Shown here: one piece after another, positions 6,407-14,781 of the stretch | Layout: the number at the start of each line of letters is the position of its first letter | Position numbering within the stretch: position 1 is the stretch's first letter | Assembly (NCBI GenBank): GCA_002405445.1 | Contig: DHLV01000197.1 | Coordinates: forward strand, 1-17,449 | Length of the DNA stretch: 17,449 nucleotides | Source of the DNA: Flammeovirgaceae bacterium UBA4659 | Lineage (GTDB): Bacteria; Bacteroidota; Bacteroidia; Cytophagales; Cyclobacteriaceae | Direction of reading: 5' to 3' | Position numbers and translations under genes: made by a program | The notes under the pieces: generated by a model | Database searches by the model: none | Seen by the model: the letters and a program-made list of their open reading frames with translations, nothing else | Told to the model about the DNA's origin: nothing

Positions 6407-7890
6407 TATCCATTTACACCACCAATAGTTTTGAATCTGCTATAAAAAATGCAATTTCTGCGGAACCCAGATTGGATGAATTGGTGGCAATTAAGAATAT
6501 TTCTGAGGACGAGCCAACCGCATCAGCAAATGATATCATTATAGATGACCGAGGCATCGTATTTACAATTGATTGGCACAATGTTTCGCCTCCTATTTTG
6601 CTGACACAACCCTTGTCTTATCATGCAGCTACTTTGCTGGGATTGATTTTTGCACGATTGGGTAATTACGAAAGAGCTTATACTTTATTAGCCCATGAAC
6701 CATTCCTGTTGCAAGAGATAGATATGCAAGTTCGGCTAGCTCAAAATGTTGAATTTGAATTTATACCTGCGGCAAATGATTATCGCTCTGCACACAATGC
6801 CGCGGTCATAGCCCATTATGGTGAAGTGGCAAATCCGATTGCATTTGAGGAAATCCGCCACAGCTACTACAGTGCTATGGCCACAGCGCCAAACGATGAA
6901 CTGAAAGCCTTTACTGCTAAACACTACGCTACGCTTCTTGCAGACACAGGCGATGTTAAAAATGCAGAGCTTATCATTTTAGAAGCGGCTAAATATGCCC
7001 TCACTGAAAAGGCACGCGTTGAACTCAAAGCACTGCTAAGTTCCATTTGGTTGGGTCGTTTGGTGGTTCCCTACGATGAGCAATTAATGACACAACTCAA
7101 GGAATTGCTTTGGGAATGCCTTACCTATTACGAAAAGAACAACCGCCCTTTGCAAGCTGCGCTTATTCTGATGGACGCTTCTCAGGTGGCTAACTTCAAT
7201 GATAGTTTTTCAGAGGCATTGGGCTACATCAGCAAGGCCGTTGACTTACTTCGTAAGGAAGAGCAACCTGAACTGCTCGCACAGGCACAGATGCGCAAGG
7301 GCACATTACTCTACACGTGGGCGCAACAAGGAAATATTCAATTCTATAAAGGGGCGATGGAGGCATTGCAAGAAGCAGCAAAAGTTTTCACGCGTGAAGC
7401 CGCCCCGCAGCAATTTGCCGAAATACAACACCTACTTGGAATCATCTATTCTGAAATACCAGACGAAGCAAAAAAGAAAGGTGTGTGGGCAGCCGTCTCG
7501 TCTTCCTCATTTAAAGAGGCGCTTAACTTTTTTACTAAAGAGCAGTATCCGTATGAATACGCCACCATTTGCAACCACTATGCGAATGCATATATCAAAT
7601 ATCCGGCTTCGCGCAATTCAGACAACGTAGCAAAAGCATTGGAAATGTTTAATGAGGCATTGGAAATCCGAACAGCAGACCGGTACCCGATTGAGCGTAC
7701 TTTAACGTTGCTCAATTATGTGGAAGCAAGCTGGTATGCAGATAATGGTCAAGATGAATTCAACGAGGTGCGTTTCAATGACATGACTGCGAAGCTGCTG
7801 GAAATCGAGGCTTTGTCTAAAGACCCAAACATATTAAAAGAAGTAGCTGAACAACGCTCGCGATTGCAAGGCTTAAAGGCGTTGATGTAG
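6403..7890 (+). CDS. TPR-like helical-repeat protein, hydrogenase-linked
   Basis: A 495-residue soluble protein made mostly of helical hairpins. TPR-like units include LLGLIFARLGNYERAYTLLA (near residue 75), the SFSEALGYISKAVDLLRKEE region (near 270), a repeat ending in AMEALQEAAKVF (near 325), SFKEALNFFTKEQYPYEYAT (near 370) and ALEMFNEALEIRT (near 415). The first 60 residues form a separate non-repeat domain. There is no signal peptide or membrane segment. It overlaps the 102-residue gene by ATGA and ends the first accessory unit. TPR scaffolds often hold assembly intermediates together; here the partner could be the hydrogenase subunits or the 102-residue protein. That is inference from context. 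Confidence 0.82.
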   Translation: MISIYTTNSFESAIKNAISAEPRLDELVAIKNISEDEPTASANDIIIDDRGIVFTIDWHNVSPPILLTQPLSYHAATLLGLIFARLGNYERAYTLLAHEPFLLQEIDMQVRLAQNVEFEFIPAANDYRSAHNAAVIAHYGEVANPIAFEEIRHSYYSAMATAPNDELKAFTAKHYATLLADTGDVKNAELIILEAAKYALTEKARVELKALLSSIWLGRLVVPYDEQLMTQLKELLWECLTYYEKNNRPLQAALILMDASQVANFNDSFSEALGYISKAVDLLRKEEQPELLAQAQMRKGTLLYTWAQQGNIQFYKGAMEALQEAAKVFTREAAPQQFAEIQHLLGIIYSEIPDEAKKKGVWAAVSSSSFKEALNFFTKEQYPYEYATICNHYANAYIKYPASRNSDNVAKALEMFNEALEIRTADRYPIERTLTLLNYVEASWYADNGQDEFNEVRFNDMTAKLLEIEALSKDPNILKEVAEQRSRLQGLKALM

Positions 7891-7935
7891 AATTGGCCAT
7901 CACCCTAAAATGCCACTCCAAAAAAATAACACTTT

Positions 7936-7953
7936 TTAGAAAATGTTTTCTAA
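7936..7953. promoter_or_regulatory. putative TetR operator O3 upstream of hypA
   Basis: TTAGAAAATGTTTTCTAA is a perfect palindrome with 8-base arms and a 2-base centre. It is the best copy of the motif also found twice upstream of hupS (2829-2846 and 2851-2868). Its position 9 bases upstream of a promoter candidate suggests that the hyp operon and hupSL respond to the same regulator. Confidence 0.65.
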
Positions 7954-7961
7954 TTATTTAA

Positions 7962-7992
7962 TTTGCAATCTCTTACGCATTTGATAGGTTTA
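7962..7992 (+). promoter_or_regulatory. Bacteroidota-type promoter candidate for the hyp operon
   Basis: TTTG at 7962-7965 and TAGGTTTA at 7985-7992 fit the Bacteroidota -33/-7 pattern (TTTG, about 19 bases, TAnnTTTG) with only the last base off. It lies in the 141-base gap after the TPR gene, directly downstream of operator O3, and would give a leader of roughly 30 bases before the hypA ATG. Confidence 0.45.
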
Positions 7993-8031
7993 TTCCTTTA
8001 ACAACAAGTGCCTTTGTAGCCAATTGTTTTT

Positions 8032-8382
8032 ATGCACGAGATTTCATTAGTCAGAAATATTTTTAGAACCATCGAAGAGCAGTTTCCCGACTCATCACCA
8101 GAAAGTATAAAATGTATTTACTTGCGGGCGGGAGAACTTTCGAACGTTCAACCTATTTTGATGCAAAATGCTTTTGATGCGGTTATACAAGACGACCTAC
8201 GCTATCGAAACGTAAAGCTGGACGTAGAAGTCACTCCCATTCTTATTCATTGCGAAATCTGCGACAAGACTTCGCAAGTGAAACATTACAAATTTATCTG
8301 CGAATGCGGGCGGCCTACCAAAAATGTAATTCAGGGAGATGAATTGCTGATCACTAAAGTTGAATTTCTTAACAAAGAATAA
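8032..8382 (+). CDS. hypA: hydrogenase nickel-insertion protein HypA
   Basis: A 116-residue HypA/HybF-family metallochaperone that delivers nickel to the large subunit together with HypB. The N-terminal MHEISLVRNIF contains the nickel-binding His2. The zinc site is Cys74, Cys77, Cys90 and Cys92, so the second half reads C-E-C-G rather than the usual CxxC; the codons are TGC GAA TGC. It is the first gene of the long maturation operon. The stop is followed at once by the hypB region. Family membership is sure; whether the shortened second zinc knuckle is common in group 2a clusters I cannot tell. Confidence 0.93.
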   Translation: MHEISLVRNIFRTIEEQFPDSSPESIKCIYLRAGELSNVQPILMQNAFDAVIQDDLRYRNVKLDVEVTPILIHCEICDKTSQVKHYKFICECGRPTKNVIQGDELLITKVEFLNKE

Positions 8383-8394
8383 TTGAACAATACC

Positions 8395-9138
8395 ATGATA
8401 CCGATAAAACCCAAATCGAACCGCGCTCCAGTGGGCAATATTCCTTGTGATAACACGACCTTGAATTTATTGAAAGCAAATGATTTTGTGGCCAAAGCCA
8501 TCCGCGATCGGTTACCCGATATGCTAATCGTAAATGTATGTTCTTCGCCCGGCAGTGGCAAAACCACGTTGATGCAAGAAACTGGCAAGCGTTTGAATGG
8601 TAGAGTTAATATGGCCGTATTGGTCGGTGACCCCGAAACGGAGCGCGATGCCGTCCGTATGCGCGATGTGGGCATCAATGCGTTACAAATAGTTACAGGT
8701 GGCATGTGCCATATTGAAGCACAAATGATTTTGCAGGCGTTAGACCACATTGATTTAAAGGACGTAGATTTATTGTTTATCGAAAATGTTGGCAACTTGG
8801 TTTGCCCCGCGGCTTTCGACCTGGGTGAAGATTTTCGCGTAACCGTACTTGCCTCCACCGAGGGTGACGACAAGCCGAAAAAGTATCCACGGATGTTTCA
8901 CACCAGCGAGTTACTATTAGTTTCAAAATCAGACTTGCTCCCCTACGTGCCTTTTTCGGTGGAAGCCGTTACCAAAGATGCCCGTGATGTGAATCCTGAC
9001 ATTGAAGTAATGACAATATCAAGCATCAAAGGTGAAGGTTTAGATGCATGGTGTGAGTGGCTATTAGATCGGGTAACCCAGAAAAAGAAAAGTAGAGCAG
9101 GAGAAACTGAACTAATCAAGAAGTCTATTATTCTTTAA
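8395..9138 (+). CDS. hypB: hydrogenase nickel-incorporation GTPase HypB
   Basis: A 247-residue SIMIBI-class GTPase that drives nickel transfer with HypA. Walker A is SSPGSGKTT (50-58), a DPETERDAVR motif lies at 79-88, the metal site is Cys105-His106 (GGMCHIEA) with Cys137 (NLVCPAAFDLGE), and the guanine-recognition motif appears as SKSDLL. The frame is open from a TTG right after the hypA stop (8383), but I chose the ATG at 8395, 12 bases later. There is no His-rich N-terminal stretch and no CxxCGC high-affinity nickel motif, so this HypB probably cannot store nickel and relies on other suppliers, perhaps the permease at the operon end. Confidence 0.93.
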   Translation: MIPIKPKSNRAPVGNIPCDNTTLNLLKANDFVAKAIRDRLPDMLIVNVCSSPGSGKTTLMQETGKRLNGRVNMAVLVGDPETERDAVRMRDVGINALQIVTGGMCHIEAQMILQALDHIDLKDVDLLFIENVGNLVCPAAFDLGEDFRVTVLASTEGDDKPKKYPRMFHTSELLLVSKSDLLPYVPFSVEAVTKDARDVNPDIEVMTISSIKGEGLDAWCEWLLDRVTQKKKSRAGETELIKKSIIL

Positions 9139-9139
9139 A

Positions 9140-11446
9140 ATGACTTACCAGATAAACATCTCGGGAATTGTGCAAGGCGTTGGCTTTCGCCCGATGGTGT
9201 ATGCGGTCGCAAAAGCAAATGAAATTAATGGCACCGTTTCAAACTCAGCCGAGGGTGTGTTGATACAGTTCAATGCAGAGGAAAAGAAGGCTCAGCAGTT
9301 TTACAAATCGATTCTTAGTAATCTACCTGGCAATAGCAAAGTAACGCACCATCAGCTAGCGGAGATAAAAAATCAGACATTCAGAACTTTCAGTATTGTT
9401 GAATCAACAAACTCGGCAACTACCAGCGTGATGCTCTCACCTGACTTTGCTATGTGCGCTCAATGCCGAGAAGAGTTACATAATCCATCCAACAGAAGAT
9501 ACCACTATCCTTTTATAACCTGCACAGAGTGTGGTCCCAGGTATTCTATCATTCAAGGCCTCCCCTACGATCGCGTCAACACTGCGATGAGTGATTTTGA
9601 GATGTGCGAAGGGTGTACCGCGGAATATTCGGCAACCAGCGACCGTAGATTTTATTCACAAACCAACTCGTGCGGCACGTGTGGAATCGAACTGCGACTT
9701 CATCTATCGAGCGGTGTTATTGAATCCCAAACGGAAATCTTAGACAGCGTCAATCAGCTCCTGCTTCATGGAAAAACAGTAGCGGTAAAAGGAGTAGGTG
9801 GATACTTATTGCTGTGCGATGCCACCAATAAAGAGGCTGTTGGCCAACTTCGCAAACGCAAACACAGACCGACAAAACCTTTTGCTGTTCTTTATCCAAC
9901 TCTTTTACATATTCAAGAAGATTTTAGCCTTGGCAAAGAGGAAGCAGACGCGCTACAAAATGTTGAAGCACCTATCGTTATCGTTTCATTGAAGTCGAAT
10001 TCCACTACGGAAATTCAGACAGAGTTGATTGCTCCTGGGCTTCAATCAGTTGGTGTGATGCTTCCGTATGCTCCGTTGTTAGAACTACTTGTCTTTCAAT
10101 TTCAAAAACCACTGGTCGCCACAAGTGCCAATATCAGCAATTCGCCTATTGTTTATCAAGATGACGAGGCGGTTGAATCATTGTTTGCTGTAGCCGATGC
10201 CGTGCTTGTTCATAATCGCGAGATCGTGATTCCGCAAGACGATTCTGTTGTACGCTTCACTAGTAAAGGTACAAGAATTGTTATGCGGAGAGCGCGAGGC
10301 ATGTCCCCCGCTTACTTAGGGCCTAACCCAACAGAAGAAAATATTCTGGCAATGGGTGCGCAGTTGAAAAGCACCATCGCCTTACAGCACGCTTGCAAGA
10401 CTTACTTATCGCAATACATTGGCGATCTCGAAAGTGCAGATACTGAAAAAAGTTACCAAACGATTCTAAAGCACCTCTTAGCGGTAACAGGTGCCGAGCC
10501 AAAACTAATCGTTACTGACTTACATCCAGATTACACCTCTACACGGCTGGGGCAGCAGCAGGCATCTTCGTTGAATGTTTCCGTGAAACCAGTGCAGCAT
10601 CATGAAGCGCATTTGGCTGCGGTACTTTCGGAAAATGATGTATTAAAAAGTGATGTTTCTGTGTTGGGAGTGGTGTGGGACGGCACCGGCCTGGGAGGTG
10701 ATAACAACCATTGGGGTGGGGAGTTTTTCAAATGGCACGAGCAAGAGCTATCACGCATTTCACACGTGAATTACTTTCCCATGCTATTGGGCGATAAGAT
10801 GGCTCGCGAGCCGCGGCTGTCTGCGCTGGCTACCGCTCCTACTGAACATATTCACTTACTTAGAAGCAAATTCACTGCGCAAGAATGGAAGATTTATGTT
10901 TCCGCGTTGCAAACAGAATCAACAAAAACCAGCAGCATGGGTCGTTTGTTCGATGCGGTAGCAGCATGGTGTGGCCTCTGCGACAAAGGCAACTATGAAG
11001 GAGAAGCGGCACTGCTACTTGAGGAAGCGGCAAGAGGCTTTATTCGATCACAAGGACCCGGCTATTTTCAGTCGTATCAAATTCAACATCGGGGCAAAAC
11101 AATCGAGACCTCCTCTCTAATCAATCAAATAGTAGACGATGTTCAACGGGAAATTGACTTGGGTGAAATAGCCGCTCAATTTCATTGCACATTGGTAAAT
11201 CTGATCAGAATAGTGGCCAAACAAAATCAGTTTAAATCAATTGCGTTTAGTGGTGGTGTTTTTCAAAATGTCTTGTTGGTAGAACTGATTGAAAACCATT
11301 TATCGGATGATTTCAAATTGTTTTTTCACAAGCAGCTCTCACCCAACGATGAGTGTATCTCTTTTGGTCAATTAGCACACGCTCAAATAATTTCAAGTTC
11401 ATTAACTCATAATTCCAATTCAAATGTGTTTAGCAATACCTGGTAA
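9140..11446 (+). CDS. hypF: carbamoyltransferase HypF
   Basis: A 768-residue full-length HypF that makes carbamoyl-adenylate from carbamoyl phosphate and ATP and passes the carbamoyl group to HypE. Domains in order: acylphosphatase (GIVQGVGFRP, residues 9-18); two zinc fingers (Cys106/109 with Cys128/131, and Cys156/159 with Cys178/181); a YrdC-like domain (about 200-390, with KRKHRPTKPFAVLYP and the ATSANIS motif); and a Kae1-like domain (about 400-750, with VQHHEAHLAAVL and WDGTGLGGDNNHWGGEF). It starts 1 base after the hypB stop and overlaps hypC by 23 bases. Nothing is missing. Confidence 0.97.
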   Translation: MTYQINISGIVQGVGFRPMVYAVAKANEINGTVSNSAEGVLIQFNAEEKKAQQFYKSILSNLPGNSKVTHHQLAEIKNQTFRTFSIVESTNSATTSVMLSPDFAMCAQCREELHNPSNRRYHYPFITCTECGPRYSIIQGLPYDRVNTAMSDFEMCEGCTAEYSATSDRRFYSQTNSCGTCGIELRLHLSSGVIESQTEILDSVNQLLLHGKTVAVKGVGGYLLLCDATNKEAVGQLRKRKHRPTKPFAVLYPTLLHIQEDFSLGKEEADALQNVEAPIVIVSLKSNSTTEIQTELIAPGLQSVGVMLPYAPLLELLVFQFQKPLVATSANISNSPIVYQDDEAVESLFAVADAVLVHNREIVIPQDDSVVRFTSKGTRIVMRRARGMSPAYLGPNPTEENILAMGAQLKSTIALQHACKTYLSQYIGDLESADTEKSYQTILKHLLAVTGAEPKLIVTDLHPDYTSTRLGQQQASSLNVSVKPVQHHEAHLAAVLSENDVLKSDVSVLGVVWDGTGLGGDNNHWGGEFFKWHEQELSRISHVNYFPMLLGDKMAREPRLSALATAPTEHIHLLRSKFTAQEWKIYVSALQTESTKTSSMGRLFDAVAAWCGLCDKGNYEGEAALLLEEAARGFIRSQGPGYFQSYQIQHRGKTIETSSLINQIVDDVQREIDLGEIAAQFHCTLVNLIRIVAKQNQFKSIAFSGGVFQNVLLVELIENHLSDDFKLFFHKQLSPNDECISFGQLAHAQIISSSLTHNSNSNVFSNTW

Positions 11447-11672
11447 AATCAAGTCGATCGAAAGTATGTACAATGGCACCGTGCAGATGGCAAAAATTTT
11501 GTTTGGTGGAATCACCAAAGAAGCAAGTCTCGAAATGGTGCCCGATGCTAAAGTCGGTGACTATGTACTCGTACATGTAGGTGTGGCGATCAGCAAAGTC
11601 AACGAAGACGAGGCACAAAAAATATTCAGCTACCTGCGCGAAGCAGGTGAGTTGGACGAGTTGATCGGATAG
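11424..11672 (+). CDS. hypC: hydrogenase assembly chaperone HypC
   Basis: An 82-residue HypC/HupF-family chaperone that carries the Fe(CN)2CO unit between HypD and the large-subunit precursor. MCLAIPGKI provides the essential Cys2 (exposed after Met removal), and His51 lies in GDYVLVHVG. The ATG sits inside the last 23 bases of hypF in another frame, which ties translation of the two. The length is normal for the family. A 132-base gap follows before hypD. Confidence 0.96.
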   Translation: MCLAIPGKIKSIESMYNGTVQMAKILFGGITKEASLEMVPDAKVGDYVLVHVGVAISKVNEDEAQKIFSYLREAGELDELIG

Positions 11673-11804
11673 CAAATTGCTTTTGATCAATAAAAAAAAT
11701 AAACGGTAAATTCTACACATGAAATCGCCATTAACATGCTCTACATATAACGGTAAGGAAATTTCAGCGATTCCACGTGGCGACTAAAGAACAATTATTA
11801 ACAC
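11673..11804 (+). other. hypC-hypD spacer with short ORF and small direct repeats
   Basis: This is the only sizeable gap inside the hyp operon. It holds a 22-codon ORF (11719-11787), AACGGTAA twice (11702-11709 and 11749-11756), and the 11-mer ACACATGAAAT at 11715-11725 and again at 11801-11811 across the hypD start codon. The start of the short ORF is therefore a copy of the hypD start context. No terminator hairpin and no TTAGAAA operator were found. It may be a leader peptide, a duplicated start region or a spacer. Confidence 0.4.
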
Positions 11805-12914
11805 ATGAAATATCTCAGCGAATACAGAAGTCCGGAACTAGTTTACTACTTTTTGAAGGAAATTAAGCGAACCGTAACAAAGCCGTGGGTGATCATGGAA
11901 GTGTGCGGTGGACAGACGCACAGCCTTGTCAAGAATGGTCTGCTTACGATGTTGCCCGAACAAGTGCGCATGGTACATGGACCCGGTTGCCCTGTTTGCG
12001 TAACACCTCTCAATCTTATCGACAAAGCAGTATTTCTTGCCGAAGAGAAGAAAGTAATTCTTTGTTCGTTTGGCGACATGATTCGTGTACCCGGTTCAAA
12101 AAAGAGTCTGTTAGATGCGAAAGCAAACGGTGCAGACATTCGCATTCTTTATTCGCCTTTGGAAGCGGTAAAAATTGCTTCAGAAAATCCTGATAAGGAA
12201 GTTGTTTTTTTTGCTGTTGGATTTGAGACCACAGCACCTGCCAATTTGCTCTCGGTGATCCATGCCAAGCGCCAAGGTCTAAAAAATTACTCCATACTCA
12301 CCTCACATGTGTTGGTGCCACCAGCTATGGAAGCCATTGTCAATGATGACGAAAACATCGTACAGGGATTTTTAGCTGCCGGCCATGTTTGCACTATTAT
12401 GGGTTTGAGTGAATACTACCCAATTGTAGAGAAACACAAAATGCCGATGGTAGTAACAGGTTTTGAGCCAGTCGATTTACTCCAGGGAATCTCTATGCTC
12501 GTTTCACAATTAGAAAAGGGGGAGTTTAAATTAGAGAATCAATATAGCCGGGTGGTAGAGGAAGAAGGCAACCCTGCAGCGCGCAAAGTAATCAATGATG
12601 TGTTTGAGTCATCCGATCGCGAATGGCGCGGCATAGGCACGATTCCCGGAAGTGGATTTGAATTGCGCGAAGATTTCTCGGCATACGATGCGAATAAAAA
12701 ATTTCAAGTCAACATTGCCAAAGCGGAGGAGAATAAAGATTGTATTGCAGGGCAAGTACTGCGTGGCCAAAAGAAACCGCATGAATGCAGTCAGTTTGGA
12801 AAGCGCTGTACACCTTCCAATCCATTGGGTGCTCCCATGGTTTCATCAGAAGGCGCGTGTGCCGCCTATTATCATTATTCGAATGTTGGTCAAAATGAAT
12901 TATTAAACGCATGA
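11805..12914 (+). CDS. hypD: hydrogenase maturation iron-sulfur protein HypD
   Basis: A 369-residue HypD, the scaffold on which the Fe(CN)2CO group is built with HypC and HypE. Conserved motifs are MEVCGGQTH (31-39), HGPGCPVC (58-65, redox-active Cys62/Cys65) and GFETTAP. The C-terminal [4Fe-4S] ligands are Cys313, Cys328, Cys335 and Cys352 (spacing C-x14-C-x6-C-x16-C). All expected residues are present. Its stop overlaps the start of the DUF4198-type gene (ATGA), which ties a periplasmic protein to the maturation genes. Confidence 0.96.
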   Translation: MKYLSEYRSPELVYYFLKEIKRTVTKPWVIMEVCGGQTHSLVKNGLLTMLPEQVRMVHGPGCPVCVTPLNLIDKAVFLAEEKKVILCSFGDMIRVPGSKKSLLDAKANGADIRILYSPLEAVKIASENPDKEVVFFAVGFETTAPANLLSVIHAKRQGLKNYSILTSHVLVPPAMEAIVNDDENIVQGFLAAGHVCTIMGLSEYYPIVEKHKMPMVVTGFEPVDLLQGISMLVSQLEKGEFKLENQYSRVVEEEGNPAARKVINDVFESSDREWRGIGTIPGSGFELREDFSAYDANKKFQVNIAKAEENKDCIAGQVLRGQKKPHECSQFGKRCTPSNPLGAPMVSSEGACAAYYHYSNVGQNELLNA

Positions 12915-13723
12915 GTGTGAAGAAAACGGTATCCACTATTTTTTTGGTTGTATTTTTTGCATTAGTACAGGCGCATGAATATTGGATTATGCCTACCCGC
13001 TTCTTATTTGAGAAGGACGAAAGTGTCTCATTAACTGCCATGGTGGGCGAAAACTATGAAGGCTACGCTTGGGGAGGTGGAGGTCGAAGTCTCACCAGTT
13101 TCAAACACTTTACTTCTGGTGGTATGACTGACGAGTTTAACTCAATTAAGCAGGACACGGGCAAAGTTTATATTGAACCGTTGAAACTTACACAAGAAGG
13201 TACTCACTTGTTAGCCTTTACAACTAATAGCCAGTACCTGACACTAGAACCCGATAAATTTACCGATTACTTGAAAGAAGACCTCCTAGAAGAGGTAGTA
13301 GCCTATCGCACAAAAAATGGCGAGTCAAATTTAAAGAGCAGGGAGTTATACAGGAGGTGTGCAAAAGTATTGTTGCAAGTCGGAAAGAAGACGGATATCT
13401 CCTTTCAAGCGAAGACGGATTTAGTGCTTGACATCAAGCCACTAAAAAATCCGTACGAGTACAAATTCGGAGATAAGCCAAGTTTTCAAATCTACTATGA
13501 AGGTAAGCCCTATATTAATGCTTTGGTAAGATGCTGGCATCGCGTAAATAATAAAACCGATATGCAAATGCAGCGAACGGATAGAAACGGGTTAGCTACC
13601 TTTAATCTTGAGGGTGAAGGCAACTACATGATTAGTGTTGTAAAAATGGATAGACTTAAAGATACCAAACAAGCCGATTGGCAAAGCACTTGGGGCAGTC
13701 TGGTCTTTGGCGTAAAATTCTGA
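12911..13723 (+). CDS. periplasmic DUF4198/NikK-like protein, probable nickel binder
   Basis: A 270-residue exported protein. Residues 1-21 form a signal peptide (basic MSVKK, hydrophobic TIFLVVFFALVQA). Predicted cleavage after Ala21 leaves His22 as the mature N-terminus, followed by EYWIMP, the hallmark start of DUF4198 proteins (AHxfWxxP), some of which (NikK) belong to nickel uptake systems. The rest is beta-rich, with a C-terminal Ig-like part (KPSFQIYYEGKPYINALVRCW, TDRNGLATFNLEGEGNYMISV). The gene is wedged between hypD (4-base overlap) and hypE (TGATG overlap). Likely job: capture of Ni(II) in the periplasm for the permease encoded downstream. Family call fairly sure, metal role inferred. 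Confidence 0.75.
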   Translation: MSVKKTVSTIFLVVFFALVQAHEYWIMPTRFLFEKDESVSLTAMVGENYEGYAWGGGGRSLTSFKHFTSGGMTDEFNSIKQDTGKVYIEPLKLTQEGTHLLAFTTNSQYLTLEPDKFTDYLKEDLLEEVVAYRTKNGESNLKSRELYRRCAKVLLQVGKKTDISFQAKTDLVLDIKPLKNPYEYKFGDKPSFQIYYEGKPYINALVRCWHRVNNKTDMQMQRTDRNGLATFNLEGEGNYMISVVKMDRLKDTKQADWQSTWGSLVFGVKF

Positions 13724-14781
13724 TGAGCGACCCCAAAATAAAAATGAACCTTAGTTGCCCGATGCCGCAACTGGATTTTGACGTCATAACGTTAGGACAT
13801 GGCAGCGGTGGAACGCTAACACAAAAGCTTTTAGATAGCGGAGTATTTACCGTGTTATCTAATCCTTTCTTAGACCAGCGGCATGATGGCGCCATGTTCA
13901 CCATACCGGGGCGCATAGCTTTTAGTTCAGACAGTTACGTAATCTCTCCTATTTTTTTTCCGGGAGGGAACATTGGAGAATTAGCCATCAATGGCACGGT
14001 GAATGACTTGGCCATGTGCGGAGCAATCCCAAAATATTTGTCATTGTCATTTATCATTGAAGAAGGCTTAACGATGGTGGAGTTTTGGGAAATCATCAAC
14101 AGCATCAAGTCAGCATGCGACAGCGCGGGCGTACTTGTAGTAACCGGTGATACCAAAGTGGTGGAGCGCGGAAAAGGAGACAAGATATTTATCAATACAA
14201 GCGGCATTGGAGAAGTCCATTCGCAGGCAAACATTTCAACATCGCGAATTATTCCGGGCGATCGAGTAATTGTGAGTAATCAAATCGCGACACATGGCAT
14301 GTCCATCATGTCGGTACGGAAAGGCCTTGAGTTTGAGTCCACAATGAAAAGTGATACACGGCCTCTCAATCACGTTGTAAAAAAACTTATCGAAAGATTT
14401 GGCGAAGATGTTCATTTTCTTCGCGACCCCACACGCGGTGGCGTGGCTTCAGTACTAAATGAAATCGCCACCGATTCAAAATTGGGCATTGACATTTTTC
14501 AAAAGGACATTCCAATAGACGATGCTGTGGCTGGCGCGTGTGAGATGCTTGGACTTGACTCTTTGTATGTGGCCAATGAGGGAGTCTTCATTGCTATTGT
14601 TGATGAGCGAGTAGCCGATGAGGTCGTATCATTGCTTCGGGAGCAGGATGAAACAACCGAAGCCGCCACGATCGGAAATGTGACTGCCGCACATGCAAGA
14701 CAGGTAATATTAACTAGTTCTATAGGCGGGAGAAGAGTAGTCAATCGATTGACGGGAGAACAACTTCCAAGAATATGCTAA
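13723..14781 (+). CDS. hypE: hydrogenase maturation protein HypE
   Basis: A 352-residue PurM-like protein that dehydrates the carbamoyl group received from HypF into a thiocyanate on its C-terminal cysteine, the source of the cyanide ligands. Motifs: ITLGHGSGGTLTQKLL near the N-terminus, FSSDSYVISP, GTVNDLAMCGA, GDTKVVERGKGDKIFINTSGIG, DPTRGGVASVLNEIA, and the terminal LPRIC with Cys352. The frame is open from a TTG at 13678, inside the previous gene, but the ATG at 13723 overlaps the previous stop as TGATG and gives a normal N-terminus. The 3' end overlaps the NHL gene by 7 bases. Confidence 0.96.
   Translation: MSDPKIKMNLSCPMPQLDFDVITLGHGSGGTLTQKLLDSGVFTVLSNPFLDQRHDGAMFTIPGRIAFSSDSYVISPIFFPGGNIGELAINGTVNDLAMCGAIPKYLSLSFIIEEGLTMVEFWEIINSIKSACDSAGVLVVTGDTKVVERGKGDKIFINTSGIGEVHSQANISTSRIIPGDRVIVSNQIATHGMSIMSVRKGLEFESTMKSDTRPLNHVVKKLIERFGEDVHFLRDPTRGGVASVLNEIATDSKLGIDIFQKDIPIDDAVAGACEMLGLDSLYVANEGVFIAIVDERVADEVVSLLREQDETTEAATIGNVTAAHARQVILTSSIGGRRVVNRLTGEQLPRIC

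Noticed and set aside
8383..8394. TTG start for hypB directly after the hypA stop
   Set aside because: An ATG follows 12 bases later and the four extra residues match no known HypB feature.
13678..13722. TTG start for hypE inside the preceding gene
   Set aside because: ATG 13723 forms a TGATG coupling junction and gives a normal HypE N-terminus.
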